Shown here piece after piece: positions 7,525 to 17,025 of a stretch of DNA of 64,000 nt. Below the pieces are notes generated by a model. That model saw only the letters and a list, made by a program, of their open reading frames with translations. It did no database searches and was not told the origin of the DNA. The DNA is from Paenibacillus tepidiphilus. GTDB lineage: Bacteria > Bacillota > Bacilli > Paenibacillales > Paenibacillaceae. The stretch is taken from NCBI RefSeq assembly GCF_008635795.1, contig NZ_VWRQ01000003.1, forward strand, positions 310,001-374,000, written 5' to 3'. The stretch's first letter is position 1; the number at the start of each line of letters is the position of its first letter. The translations under genes were made by a program, and so were the position numbers.

Positions 7525-8949
7525 TTAGTCGGCAGGAATGGTGTCCACTTTCACCAGGTTGGTGGAGCCGGATTTGCCCAGTGGGATACCTGCAGTAATC
7601 ACTACCAGATCACCGGATTTAACCAGTCCGGAAGCTTTGCCGCCCTTAAGTGCGGTTTCCAGCAGCTCGTCGGTCGAAGTGGCTTCTTTGCCGTATACAG
7701 GCGTAATGCCCCATACAACAGCCAGCTGACGCATAGTTCTTTCTTGAGTCGTCACCGCGATGATTGGCGATTTCGGACGATATTTGGAAACGACGCGTGC
7801 TGTGTGGCCGGTAACGGTGGAAGAAATGATCGCTTTGGCGTTCAGATCCAGCGCAGAAATGGCCACGGATTGGCTGATTGCTTCGGTAACCGTTGTTTCC
7901 TGGGCGATCTGCTGCTTCATGAAGATTTCACGGTGGTTCAGCGCAGATTCAGCCTTCTCGGCGATGCGGGACATCGTCAGTACGGATTCTACCGGATACT
8001 TCCCGGCAGCTGTTTCGCCGGACAGCATGATAGCGTCGGTTCCGTCGAATACGGCGTTAGCCACGTCACTCGCTTCAGCGCGGGTAGGACGCGGGTTGCG
8101 CTGCATGGAATCCAGCATTTGCGTTGCTGTAATGACCGGCTTGCCGGCAACATTACATTTACGGATCATCATTTTTTGCACGAGCGGCACATCTTCAGCA
8201 GGAATTTCCACGCCAAGGTCACCGCGGGCAACCATCAGACCGTCAGATACAGCCAGGATTTCGTCAAGGTTGTCAACGCCTTCCTGGTTCTCGATCTTGG
8301 AGATGATCTGAATGTGGGAAGCGTTGTGCTTCTCCAGAAGTGTGCGGATTTCCAGAACGTCGCTGGCTTTGCGGACGAAGGAAGCGGCGATAAAATCAAT
8401 GTCCTGTTCGATCCCGAAGATAATGTCGTTGGTATCTTTTTCCGTAATACCCGGCAGGGAAATAGCAACTCCAGGCACGTTAACGCCCTTCTTGCTCTTG
8501 ATCGTTCCGCCGTTTACGATACGGGTCTTGATTTCAGTGCCCTGAATGTCAACAACTGTCAATCCGATCAGACCGTCGTCGATCAGAATGGTCGATCCGA
8601 CTTGAACGTCGTTAGGAAGATCCGCGTAAGTCACCGAGATACGGTTCTGATCGCCAAGGATTTCTTCCGTAGTCAGTGTCAGGTATTCGTCCTGAACCAG
8701 TTCAATCGGTTCTACTTCCAGCTTGCCTGTGCGAATTTCCGGTCCTTTGGTGTCGAGCAGAATGGCAACAGTCTTGCCAAGTTCCTGCGAAGCCTGACGG
8801 ATCGTTTTGATACGGCCGCCGTGCTCTTCGAAATCGCCATGGGAGAAGTTCAGACGGGCTACATTCATACCAGCCAAAATCAACTTTTTGATGTTCTCCA
8901 ACGACTCACTCGCAGGTCCGATTGTACATACAATTTTACTTTTCCGCAT
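7525..8949 (-). CDS. pyk: pyruvate kinase, short form
   Basis: 474 residues. It converts PEP and ADP to pyruvate and ATP, the last step of glycolysis, in the cytoplasm. Family motifs include [14 protein letters not shown] at the start, [11 protein letters not shown], the active-site helix region [29 protein letters not shown] and [11 protein letters not shown]. It ends at the normal C-domain ([14 protein letters not shown]) and lacks the extra PEP-utiliser-like domain that lengthens B. subtilis Pyk to about 585 residues. ATG start after CGGAGG. A terminator separates it from accA upstream, so it probably has its own promoter. Confidence 0.97.
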   Translation of the reverse strand: MRKSKIVCTIGPASESLENIKKLILAGMNVARLNFSHGDFEEHGGRIKTIRQASQELGKTVAILLDTKGPEIRTGKLEVEPIELVQDEYLTLTTEEILGDQNRISVTYADLPNDVQVGSTILIDDGLIGLTVVDIQGTEIKTRIVNGGTIKSKKGVNVPGVAISLPGITEKDTNDIIFGIEQDIDFIAASFVRKASDVLEIRTLLEKHNASHIQIISKIENQEGVDNLDEILAVSDGLMVARGDLGVEIPAEDVPLVQKMMIRKCNVAGKPVITATQMLDSMQRNPRPTRAEASDVANAVFDGTDAIMLSGETAAGKYPVESVLTMSRIAEKAESALNHREIFMKQQIAQETTVTEAISQSVAISALDLNAKAIISSTVTGHTARVVSKYRPKSPIIAVTTQERTMRQLAVVWGITPVYGKEATSTDELLETALKGGKASGLVKSGDLVVITAGIPLGKSGSTNLVKVDTIPAD

Positions 8950-9271
8950 TAGGTTTTCCTCCGTTTTTTCGTTCTCTCTGTCTCACTTTTTCCAACTACA
9001 AAATCTACTATAAGGCTTGATGCTTGTATAGGAACTTTATCACATATGCCATATACTGTGCCCTTATGAATATTACTGCAACTTGGAGACAAAATCAATG
9101 TTGCAGCGAGGTTTTCGTGTAAAATCCGGTCGAATTCCGCTGTACTTGGGACCCCGAAACATAAGAATCCCGCCAGATCGGCGGGATTCTTATTATAGTA
9201 AAATCAAACTTCACCCGGCATACCTTACACAGCCAGGCATAGTGCGGAAAGTACAAATCCGCTGGGACTCT
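8950..9271 (-). other. intergenic region between accA and pyk, pfkA absent
   Basis: About 320 bases without a gene. It holds the accDA terminator (9161-9193) and, towards pyk, an AT-rich stretch that is the likely pyk promoter region, though no convincing -35/-10 pair was found. In B. subtilis pfkA sits at this place; no remnant of it is visible here. Confidence 0.6.
9161..9193 (-). terminator. terminator after accDA
   Basis: A 14-bp perfect inverted repeat (ATAAGAATCCCGCC and complement) with a five-base loop, about 80 bases after the accA stop. T-rich bases close the stem on both strands. Confidence 0.85.
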
Positions 9272-10273
9272 TCACTCCGCTCCGCGCAGCTCTTCTTCAA
9301 GCACGGCAGGCTCGGCCTCCGGCTCAGCGAACTCGCCGATCTTGCGGAACTTGCGGTAGCGGTCTTCGATGAGCGCATCGGCATCCAGCAGGGACAGCTC
9401 CTGCAAATGGCGCCAGACCGTTTCCCTGATCGCCTCCGCCGTCGCCTCATAATCGCGGTGGGCCCCGCCTTGGGGCTCGGGAACAATCTCTTCGATAACT
9501 TCATTCGCCAGCAGATCGGCCGCCGTAATCTTCATCGCTTCCGCCGCCTGCTCCGCCTTCGCGGCATCCTTCCACAGGATCGACGCGGCGCCGTTCGGTG
9601 AAATCGCCGAATAGATGGCGTGCTCCAGCATCAGCACACGGTTGCCGACGGCCAGGGCCAACGCTCCGCCGCTTCCGCCTTCGCCGATGACGACACAGAC
9701 CACCGGCACCTTCAGCCGGGACATCTCGAACAGACTGCGGGCGATTGCTTCCGACTGGCCGCGCTCTTCGGCCGTGTTCCCCGGATAGGCGCCCTTGGTG
9801 TCGATGAAGGTAACAATCGGACGGCCGAATTTCTCGGCCTGCTTCATCAGCCGTACCGCCTTGCGGAAGCCTTCCGGATGCGCGCTGCCGAAGAAGCGCT
9901 GAATGTTGTCCTTGGTGTCCTTGCCGCGCTGCTGCCCGATCACCGTCACCGGACGGCCGTTCAACCGGGCGATTCCGCCAACCACGGCCAGATCGTCACC
10001 GAACTGGCGGTCACCGTGCAGTTCAATGAAATCCGTAAAGATGAGGTTAATCAGATCCAGCGAGGTAGGCCGGCCGTGGTGCCGGGCCAGATGCATCTTC
10101 TGCGAGGCTGTGATATTCGAATAAATCTCATCCGCCAGTACACGGTAGCGCTCCTCCAGACGGGCGATTTCATCGCTGAAATCAATGCCCTTCTCTTCTC
10201 CGAACTGCTGCAGCTCCCCGATCTTCTTGCGCATTTCAATCAGAGGCATTTCAAAAGGCAACTCTCCCGCCAT
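9272..10273 (-). CDS. accA: acetyl-CoA carboxylase carboxyltransferase subunit alpha
   Basis: 333 residues. With AccD it forms the carboxyltransferase that moves CO2 from biotin to acetyl-CoA, giving malonyl-CoA for fatty-acid synthesis. Recognisable parts are the N-terminal coiled region (MAGELPFEMPLIEMRKKIGEL), HHGRPTSLDLI, the oxyanion-hole segments VIGQQRGKDT and GEGGSGGALALAVG, and YSAISPNGAASILW. I choose ATG 10273, after AAGGGGG and two bases past the accD stop, rather than an in-frame ATG inside accD. The C-terminal tail after about 310 is acidic (EPEAEPAVLEEELRG). Confidence 0.97.
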   Translation of the reverse strand: MAGELPFEMPLIEMRKKIGELQQFGEEKGIDFSDEIARLEERYRVLADEIYSNITASQKMHLARHHGRPTSLDLINLIFTDFIELHGDRQFGDDLAVVGGIARLNGRPVTVIGQQRGKDTKDNIQRFFGSAHPEGFRKAVRLMKQAEKFGRPIVTFIDTKGAYPGNTAEERGQSEAIARSLFEMSRLKVPVVCVVIGEGGSGGALALAVGNRVLMLEHAIYSAISPNGAASILWKDAAKAEQAAEAMKITAADLLANEVIEEIVPEPQGGAHRDYEATAEAIRETVWRHLQELSLLDADALIEDRYRKFRKIGEFAEPEAEPAVLEEELRGAE

Positions 10274-10274
10274 C

Positions 10275-11168
10275 TTAAAATCCCCCTTTCCCGTCATGAA
10301 GCTCCAGCAGCTTCGTCAATGTGGAGCGCAGCTCCTTGCGGTGCACCACCATATCCAGCTGGCCGTGCTGCAGATTAAATTCCGCCGTCTGGAAATCATC
10401 GGGCAGCTTCTGGCGGATGGTCTGTTCAATGACGATCCGTCCGGCAAAGCCGAAGACGGCGCCGGGCTCGGCGATGATAATATCGCCAAGGCTCGCGAAG
10501 CTCGCGGATACTCCGCCGGTTGTCGGGTCCGTAATCACCGAGATGTAGAGACCCCCTGCATCGCTGAAGCGGGCCAGCGCCGCGCTGGTCTTGGCCATCT
10601 GCATCAGGCTGAGAATGCTCTCCTGCATCCGTGCTCCGCCGGAGGTGGAGAAGATCAGCATCGGCAGCTTTCGCTCGGTGGCTTCTTCCACCGCCCGTGT
10701 AATCTTCTCGCCGACGACCGATCCCATACTGCCGGTGAAGAACTCAAAATTCATCACGGCGATAATCACCGGATGTCCGCCGATGGTCCCCTGACCGGTA
10801 ATGACGGCCTCAACTTGTCCGGTTTTGGACTGCTGCTGCTCCAGCTTGGAGGCGTATCCCGGGAAATTCAGCGGGTCAACAGATGACATTTCGCTGTCAA
10901 ATTCAATAAACCCTTCGGGGTCCAGCATCATGGCAATACGCTCAGAGGCGTTAAGACGCATGTGATGGCCGCAGGAAGGGCATACCTTCAAATGCTTCTC
11001 CAGCTCTTTGCTGTACTGGATGCTTCCGCATTTGCTGCATTTGCTCATCAGCCCTTCCGGGATTTCCCGCTTCGGGCGTTCGCCTTCAGCGGCTCCGCCG
11101 CTCCGCTCCAGACGATCTGAAGGGATCGTGGCGTACTTCCGTTTCTTTTGAAATAAATCTTTAAACAA
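10275..11168 (-). CDS. accD: acetyl-CoA carboxylase carboxyltransferase subunit beta
   Basis: 297 residues. A four-Cys zinc ribbon ([23 protein letters not shown]) at about 43-66 precedes the crotonase-like carboxyltransferase core, which includes [26 protein letters not shown] and [19 protein letters not shown]. The start codon is TTG at 11168 after AAGAGGTG. It forms an operon with accA, with the two stop and start codons adjacent. It is the partner of AccA in malonyl-CoA synthesis. Confidence 0.97.
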   Translation of the reverse strand: MFKDLFQKKRKYATIPSDRLERSGGAAEGERPKREIPEGLMSKCSKCGSIQYSKELEKHLKVCPSCGHHMRLNASERIAMMLDPEGFIEFDSEMSSVDPLNFPGYASKLEQQQSKTGQVEAVITGQGTIGGHPVIIAVMNFEFFTGSMGSVVGEKITRAVEEATERKLPMLIFSTSGGARMQESILSLMQMAKTSAALARFSDAGGLYISVITDPTTGGVSASFASLGDIIIAEPGAVFGFAGRIVIEQTIRQKLPDDFQTAEFNLQHGQLDMVVHRKELRSTLTKLLELHDGKGGF

Positions 11169-11333
11169 GGTCGCACCTCTTCAGCCGTTTATTTGCAAAT
11201 ACAGTAGCCATGCGGCTGCTGCTCAGTCTAGTTCAGGGCGTGCATGGCGCTTTGCGCAGGGTCGTGAATGGCGGTCTGTTGAAGCTTGTACCTCCAAGCG
11301 GAAGAAGCCTCCGCTCTACCCGCCTGTTCGCTT

Positions 11334-11522
11334 CTAGGGATGCAAAATCAGATTAAGGACTTCCTGCACTTCCTCAAGCTCGCCGGAAGGAACCAGAATC
11401 TCGAACTGCTGCTTGGACATATTGATCGGGCGGCATTTCACCATAAATCCTTCTTCCGTCAGCCTGCTTTGAATCATATCCGCCACTTTGGCGGTCGGCG
11501 CAATGTATATTACCGTCCACAT
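11334..11522 (-). CDS. small conserved protein (DUF2007-like fold suspected)
   Basis: 62 residues starting MWTVIYIAPTAKVADMIQ and ending with VPSGELEEVQEVLNLIL. The alternating strand/helix layout resembles small ferredoxin-like signal-transducing proteins (DUF2007 type), but I do not recognise it firmly. The ATG at 11522 follows GGGAGG by 12 bases; longer upstream starts lack support. It lies between yutG and accD on the same strand, a place commonly held by such a protein in Paenibacillus as I recall. Confidence 0.6.
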   Translation of the reverse strand: MWTVIYIAPTAKVADMIQSRLTEEGFMVKCRPINMSKQQFEILVPSGELEEVQEVLNLILHP

Positions 11523-11669
11523 GCCCTGACAAAGCCTCCCTAATCTAAATTCCCGGCCGTACCCGTATATTGGAATCATGATAACACAGTTTTCTTTGCA
11601 CCCGCAACAGGAGTAGGACAAAGGAAGCAGGACCGGGAGGCCCAAATTTTGTTAATGCCGGATGGAGGA

Positions 11670-12170
11670 TCATTCCGTCCCGGTGTGATGCGGGTATACC
11701 CTGGCTCCCTCGTGGCGGTGGGCGATCCGCGCCGATGCGGCGGCCGCGATGCCGGCCACGAGATCATCCAGGAACACATGAATCCGCCCTTCCTGGTCAT
11801 TGAGCTTGCCGATGATGCCCAGCTTGATTTTGTCGAGGTAGCCGAAGCCGGTCAGCCCGATCATCCCGTACACCCCGGTTATCCCGAGCGCCAGAGTCTC
11901 GTCCGCCCCGTACAGCGATTCGTCCGCCTCCATCACCGCCTGCAGCGGCTGGGGCAGGACGCCTTGCTCTGCCAATTCATCGAGCGCTACGCCTGTCATC
12001 AGCGTATATTGCACTTCTCTTTTGCCGAGTACGGCCTTCACGCTCGCCAGACATTCCTCATGAGTTAAATCGGAATAATACGCCGACTGTAAAATATATA
12101 CGATCTCCGCGATGGAAGCAAGTGTGACACCCCTGCGTTCCAGCATATCCGCCGCCAATTGGTAAGACAT
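11670..12170 (-). CDS. yutG: phosphatidylglycerophosphatase A family protein (YutG-like)
   Basis: 166 residues of the PgpA/YutG family: LERRGVTLASIAEIVYILQ at the N-terminus and the conserved Asp-rich core HVFLDDLVAGIAAAA near the C-terminus. E. coli PgpA dephosphorylates phosphatidylglycerophosphate; the Firmicute YutG branch lacks the strongly hydrophobic helices, so its true substrate is less sure. ATG after AAAGGAG. Same strand as dnaE and 74 bases after it. Confidence 0.8.
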   Translation of the reverse strand: MSYQLAADMLERRGVTLASIAEIVYILQSAYYSDLTHEECLASVKAVLGKREVQYTLMTGVALDELAEQGVLPQPLQAVMEADESLYGADETLALGITGVYGMIGLTGFGYLDKIKLGIIGKLNDQEGRIHVFLDDLVAGIAAAASARIAHRHEGARVYPHHTGTE

Positions 12171-12244
12171 ATGGCCACTCTCCTTTCCGCACGGGACAAT
12201 GCCCTGTGGTTCCCTAATGTATGCGGAAAGTCACAAATATGTGC

Positions 12245-15200
12245 TTACTTTATTCGCACCGTGCCCGCTCCCAGCATGTCTTCGACAGCGGCGACCAGCT
12301 CCCCGGTGGGACTGATCCGGTAAGCGTCGCTCAATGCGAGCAGCCGCTGGTCGCGTTCGTAGAACAGCACGGTTGCGGACGGGCCGGGATGGCTCTGCAG
12401 CAGCGCCTGGAGGCGGGTCAGCAGCGCCGGATTCTCGGCATCCGGCGTGATCTTGATGAAGACGCGCGGGCCGTTCTCGGCCGGCCCGGATCGTGCCTGC
12501 CCCGCAGCTGCAGCCGGCCTGGTACGCGCCTGCTGCGCTGCTGCGGCCGGCGTGGCCCCTGCGGCGGCTGGCGCCGCTGCAGGCTCTGCCCGGACCGCTG
12601 CGCCGGCAGAGGCGCTGCGCGGGCCGGCTGCCCGCGCGGGGGCACCGGCGCCCGGCGTGCGGGCGGCGCCGGAAGCGCGGGCCGCTGCGGCGCGGCTCCG
12701 CTGCAGCAGCCCGCGGACCGCGCCGGCGTCGAGCGGCGCGGCTTCTTCGGCGAGGAGCTTGAAGCCCTCGTCCTCCTGCTGCACCCTGGCGCGCAGCGCC
12801 AGCAGCGCGCCCTTGGCGATCATGCTGCGGCTGCGCTTCCACACCTCGGGGAAGAACACCACCTCGCAGCGCTCGATCTGGTCCTCCCATTGCACGAAGG
12901 CCATGGCCTTGCCGGCTTTGGTGGTAATCTCCTTGACGGACACCACCATCCCGGCCGTCACGGACATGCTCTCGTCCTCGGCTTCGCCGAGATCCATCAG
13001 CCGCTGCATGCCCGGCTCCTCCAGCAGCTCCGCGTAGTCGTCGAGCGGATGACCGGAAAGGTAGAGTCCAAGCAGCTCGCGCTCCAGCTCAAGCTGCTGG
13101 CCCACGCTCAACTGTGGAATCTCCGGGTAACGGATTTCCCAGTTCGGTGTCTCGATCAGATCGTCGAACAGCTGAATCTGCAGCTCCTCGCGCTCCTTGC
13201 GCCATTTGAGCGCCGCATCCACCGTCTCGTCCAGCATGGCGAGCAGCTGCGCCCGGTGGCCCGGCAGCCGGTCGAACGCTCCGGCCTGCACCAGCGACTC
13301 GATGACGCGCTTGTTGCAGACCCGCAGGTCCACGCGGCGGCAGAAGTCCAGCAGGCTGTCAAAAGGACGTTCCTGGCGGACCGCCATAATGTTCTCTACC
13401 GCAAGCGTGCCGACATTCTTGACTGCACCCAGACCGAAGCGGATATCGCCGGCACCTTCTCCCGCCACCGGCGTGAACAGCACGCCGCTCTCGTTCACAT
13501 CGGGCGGCAGTACGCCGATGCCTGTGCGGTGGCATTCCAGCACATATTCCGCCACCTTGCGGTGATTGCCCATGATAGCCGTCAGCATCGAGGCCATAAA
13601 CTGCACCGGATAGTGCGCCTTCAGATAAGCCGTCTGGAAGGCCAGCACGCCGTAGGCGGCGGCATGGGCACGCGGGAAGCCGTAGTTGGCGAAGCGCACG
13701 ATCATGTCGTAGACCGCATTGGCATCCTGTTCCCCGTAGCCCAGCCGCAGGCTGCCTTCGACGAAATGGCTGCGCTCCTGGTCCAGCGTCTCGCGTTTCT
13801 TCTTCGAGACCGCACGGCGCAGCAGATCGGCTTCGCCCAGCGAGAAGCCGGCCATGCGCGAGGCGATCTGCATGATCTGTTCCTGGTACACGATGATACC
13901 GTAAGTATCGGCAAGGATCGGCACCAGGTCCTGATGGGGGTACTCCACCTCGAATTCCCCATGCTTGCCGCCGATATATTTAGGAATAAATTCCATCGGG
14001 CCCGGACGGTACAGGGCCAGCACGGAAATAATATCTTCAAATACACTTGGCTTCAAATCCTTCAGCACGCGGCGGATGCCCGCCGACTCCAGCTGGAAGA
14101 CACCGGTGGTCTCGCCCAGCCCGAGCATTTCATAGGTCAGCGGGTCGTTGTCCGGAATGCTGCGGAAATCAGGCACGCTGCCCGTCATTTCCCGGACCCA
14201 GTCCAGTGTACGCTCAATAATGGAGAGGGTGCGCAGACCCAGGAAATCCATCTTGAGCAGGCCGACGCTCTCCAGATTCTCCATGGAGTACTGCGTCAGC
14301 GCCGTATTCTCGCTGCCTGCCTGCAGCGGCACATTGTCGGTCAGCGGGCCTTTGGAGATGACGACTCCGGCGGCATGCGTCGAGGCGTGCCGGGGCATCC
14401 CCTCGACCTTCATCGCCATGTCGAGCAGCCCCTTCGTCTTCGGGTTGCTGTCATACATCACCTTCAGCTCAGGGCTGCTCTCCAGTGCCCTGGCGATGCT
14501 GATACCAAGCTGTCCGGGGATCAGCTTGGCCGCTTTGTCCACCTCGTTATACGGCAGATTAAGCGCACGCCCGACGTCCCGGACAGCGGCGCGGGCCGCC
14601 ATCGTGCCGAAGGTGATGATCTGCGCCACATGCTCATGCCCGTACTTATCGACAACATAGGCGATAACCTCATCGCGCCGTTCATCGCTGAAATCGATGT
14701 CGATATCGGGCATTGTAATCCGCTCGGGATTGAGGAAGCGTTCGAAGAGCAGGTTGTATTTCAGCGGGTCTACATCGGTGATCCGCAGGCAATAGGCGGT
14801 CAGGCTGCCCGCGGAGGAGCCGCGCCCCGGTCCGGTGGCGATGCCCTGGCGGTGGCAGAAGGCGATGAAATCCCAGACGATCAGGAAGTAATCGCTGAAG
14901 CCCATCTTCTCGATGACGCCCAGCTCATAATCCAGCCGCTGCCGGGCTGTATCTTCAAGCTCCGGCGAAGGCCAGCCGCCAGGGCCGGCATAACGCTCCT
15001 CCAGCCCCTGCAGGCACAGCTGCCGCAGGTATGCGGCGGCATCCAGCCCTTCGGGCAGAGGTGAATATTCAGGAAGAATATGCTCGCCGAAGGTTAACTC
15101 CAGATTGCATTTTTCCGCAATCGCCTGCGTGTTCTCCAGCGCCTGCGGCACATGCGGGAACAAGGCGGCCATCTGCTCGCCGCTCTTCAGGTAGAGCTGA

Positions 15201-15919
15201 TCCGTTCCGATCTTCAGCCGGTCTTCATCGTCCACGGATTTGCCGGTGCCGATGCAGATCAGCACATCCTGCACTTCGGCATCCTCGCGCTCCAGATAAT
15301 GGACATCGTTGGTGGCGACAAGCTGGATGTCCAGCTCCCCGGCCAGCGCAATCAGCTTCGGATTGACCCGCTTCTGCTCGGGCATGCCGTGGTCCTGCAG
15401 CTCCAGGTAGAAATCATCGCCGAAGATGGTCTTGTACCGCAGCGCCGCCCGGCGGGCTTCTTCGTCCCGGCCGTGCAGCAAATGCTGCGGCACTTCCCCG
15501 CCCAGACAGGCGCTGAGGCAGATGATGCCTTCGGCATGGGCGGCCAGCGCCTCCATGTCGATACGCGGCTTGTAATGCTGACCCTCCAGATGGGCGATGG
15601 AAACAAGCCGCATCAGGTTCCTGTAGCCGTTCAGATTCTTCGCCAGCAGGATCAGGTGATAGATCGGCTGGTCTTTGCGGCTGCCCCGCTCGCGGCGCGA
15701 GCCTGCCGTCAAATAGGCCTCGCAGCCTATAATCGGCTTGATGCCTGCGGCGGTGCAGGCTTTATAAAAGGGAACGGCCCCGTACATCACTCCGTGATCG
15801 GTCAGCGCCAGCGATGTCATGCCGTATTCGCCGGCCCGGCGCACGAGATCAGTAATGCGCGCGGCCCCGTCCAGTAAACTGTATTCGCTGTGCACATGCA
15901 AATGCACGAATGGGCTCAA
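12245..15919 (-). CDS. dnaE: DNA polymerase III subunit alpha (DnaE)
   Basis: 1224 residues from a TTG start at 15919. An N-terminal PHP domain (HLHVHSEYSLLDG, ALTDHGVMYG, ATNDVHYLE) is followed by the catalytic core with PDIDIDFSDERRDEVI and MDFLGLRTLSII carrying the three acidic residues, then the helix-hairpin-helix and an OB-fold region (SVTAGMVVSVKEITTKAGKAMAF). The reading frame stays open upstream to 16357, but that part lies over ytrH and shows no homology. Between about residues 1070 and 1147 there is an Ala/Pro/Gly/Arg low-complexity linker not usual in DnaE, followed by a short tail domain (RVFIKITPDAENPALL). In Firmicutes DnaE works beside PolC in lagging-strand initiation. Confidence 0.95.
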   Translation of the reverse strand: MSPFVHLHVHSEYSLLDGAARITDLVRRAGEYGMTSLALTDHGVMYGAVPFYKACTAAGIKPIIGCEAYLTAGSRRERGSRKDQPIYHLILLAKNLNGYRNLMRLVSIAHLEGQHYKPRIDMEALAAHAEGIICLSACLGGEVPQHLLHGRDEEARRAALRYKTIFGDDFYLELQDHGMPEQKRVNPKLIALAGELDIQLVATNDVHYLEREDAEVQDVLICIGTGKSVDDEDRLKIGTDQLYLKSGEQMAALFPHVPQALENTQAIAEKCNLELTFGEHILPEYSPLPEGLDAAAYLRQLCLQGLEERYAGPGGWPSPELEDTARQRLDYELGVIEKMGFSDYFLIVWDFIAFCHRQGIATGPGRGSSAGSLTAYCLRITDVDPLKYNLLFERFLNPERITMPDIDIDFSDERRDEVIAYVVDKYGHEHVAQIITFGTMAARAAVRDVGRALNLPYNEVDKAAKLIPGQLGISIARALESSPELKVMYDSNPKTKGLLDMAMKVEGMPRHASTHAAGVVISKGPLTDNVPLQAGSENTALTQYSMENLESVGLLKMDFLGLRTLSIIERTLDWVREMTGSVPDFRSIPDNDPLTYEMLGLGETTGVFQLESAGIRRVLKDLKPSVFEDIISVLALYRPGPMEFIPKYIGGKHGEFEVEYPHQDLVPILADTYGIIVYQEQIMQIASRMAGFSLGEADLLRRAVSKKKRETLDQERSHFVEGSLRLGYGEQDANAVYDMIVRFANYGFPRAHAAAYGVLAFQTAYLKAHYPVQFMASMLTAIMGNHRKVAEYVLECHRTGIGVLPPDVNESGVLFTPVAGEGAGDIRFGLGAVKNVGTLAVENIMAVRQERPFDSLLDFCRRVDLRVCNKRVIESLVQAGAFDRLPGHRAQLLAMLDETVDAALKWRKEREELQIQLFDDLIETPNWEIRYPEIPQLSVGQQLELERELLGLYLSGHPLDDYAELLEEPGMQRLMDLGEAEDESMSVTAGMVVSVKEITTKAGKAMAFVQWEDQIERCEVVFFPEVWKRSRSMIAKGALLALRARVQQEDEGFKLLAEEAAPLDAGAVRGLLQRSRAAAARASGAARTPGAGAPARAAGPRSASAGAAVRAEPAAAPAAAGATPAAAAQQARTRPAAAAGQARSGPAENGPRVFIKITPDAENPALLTRLQALLQSHPGPSATVLFYERDQRLLALSDAYRISPTGELVAAVEDMLGAGTVRIK

Positions 15920-16115
15920 ACGTCCCCACTTCCCTTCAGCTGCCAAAATCAAAGCATATGATCTAACTATTTTATCATATTCCCCCGGGAGCCGCCCATA
16001 GAATGGATTAGATACACCGGGGACAGGCCGGCGCTGTTTCAAAGAGCACCGCCTGCACCCATAGCAATAATACCTGTATAAGCCCCCTCCGATAATCCAT
16101 GAAAGGAGCGCATGT

Positions 16116-16439
16116 ATGAATGTATTCTTAAGCAAAGCCGCGCTCGACTTCTTTATTGCCTTCGGCATTGTACTGGGCGGCGCCATGCTGGGCGGCGTCG
16201 GTGCGGCGGTCTCGCTGCAGCCCCCCACCCAGACGATGCTGGAAATCGCGGACCGGATCAAGATTTGGGCCCTGGCCGCCGCCGTCGGCGGGACGATCGA
16301 CCCGATGAGGGTTATTGAGAGCAATATGCTCGGCGGCAACCTGTCGCCCGCCATCAAGCAGATTCTCTATCTCGTCTTCGCCTTCCTGGGCGCCCACATG
16401 GGCAGCGAGCTGGTCAAATGGGTCTGCGGCAAGGGGTGA
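16116..16439 (+). CDS. ytrH: YtrH family sporulation protein
   Basis: 107 residues with two or three membrane segments: FFIAFGIVLGGAMLGGVGAA at about 12-31 and ILYLVFAFLGAHMGSELV near the end. B. subtilis YtrH is made in the mother cell under SigE and is needed for efficient sporulation. ATG after AAAGGAG. It is divergent from dnaE and followed seven bases later by ytrI, the same order as in B. subtilis. Confidence 0.88.
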   Translation: MNVFLSKAALDFFIAFGIVLGGAMLGGVGAAVSLQPPTQTMLEIADRIKIWALAAAVGGTIDPMRVIESNMLGGNLSPAIKQILYLVFAFLGAHMGSELVKWVCGKG

Positions 16440-16446
16440 ATGAATA

Positions 16447-16950
16447 ATGAGAGTGCCGCCGTTTCACCGCTACCGCCGCTTTTCGCAGATTTCCGCCGTA
16501 TTTGTGCTGGGAATGGTCGCGGGTTCCGTGCTGTACAATTCAATATTTCATGCGGGGTATAGCGTGCTTTGGAGAGACAATCAGGAAATGCGCCTGGAAA
16601 TGGAGCAGTACCGCAAGGACATTCAGACGCTGAAGAAATACAACAATACCTCCACGGTGATCCGCGAGATCAAGCTGCGTGCGGAAGAGAGCAGGGACAA
16701 GGACGGTGAGGCGGCACTGGACCCGGCAACGGCCAAGGAAATCGTCGTCAAAATGACGAAGGATCTGGAGCCGATGCGCGGCCGCAGCATGTTCGAGATT
16801 GACACCGACGGCAAGCTGGCACGCCTCCTGCTGGACGGCAAAATCTATATCGTCCGTGAAAAAGAGTACGCCGTCAGCATCCGCACCATGCTGGTCATGG
16901 AGGGCGTGCTGCAAATCTGGGTCGAAATCCGTCCGTCGGCGCGGGGCTGA
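16447..16950 (+). CDS. ytrI: YtrI-like sporulation membrane protein
   Basis: 167 residues. One N-terminal membrane helix (ISAVFVLGMVAGSVLYNSIF) is followed by a coiled-coil stretch (NQEMRLEMEQYRKDIQTLKKY) and an extracytoplasmic domain with an IYIVREKEYAVSIRTMLV segment. It follows ytrH by seven bases and is surely in its operon. In B. subtilis ytrHI are SigE-dependent; no clear SigE promoter was found here. Confidence 0.85.
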   Translation: MRVPPFHRYRRFSQISAVFVLGMVAGSVLYNSIFHAGYSVLWRDNQEMRLEMEQYRKDIQTLKKYNNTSTVIREIKLRAEESRDKDGEAALDPATAKEIVVKMTKDLEPMRGRSMFEIDTDGKLARLLLDGKIYIVREKEYAVSIRTMLVMEGVLQIWVEIRPSARG

Positions 16951-16981
16951 CATTGACATTGGCTGTTCGAGCTGAAACCCA

Positions 16982-17007
16982 AAGAACCCCAGCAGCCTGG
17001 GGCTCTT
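16982..17007 (-). terminator. terminator of ytoI
   Basis: An 11-bp stem (AGAGCCCCAG arm, with one G-T wobble when read on the minus strand), loop GCTG, and TTTGGGTTT after it on the minus strand. It sits between convergent ytrI and ytoI. Confidence 0.7.
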
Positions 17008-17025
17008 AATTCTTCAATATATAAC

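Noticed and set aside
7486..8952. 488-residue plus-strand frame over pyk
   Set aside because: Antisense to pyruvate kinase, which is unmistakable; composition typical of a shadow.
12221..15064. 947-residue frame on the plus strand opposite dnaE
   Set aside because: It is the antisense shadow of GC-rich dnaE codons, with no recognisable domain and no ribosome site.
15920..16357. N-terminal extension of the dnaE frame
   Set aside because: It covers the divergent ytrH gene, has no similarity to DnaE, and the PHP domain starts right at the TTG 15919.
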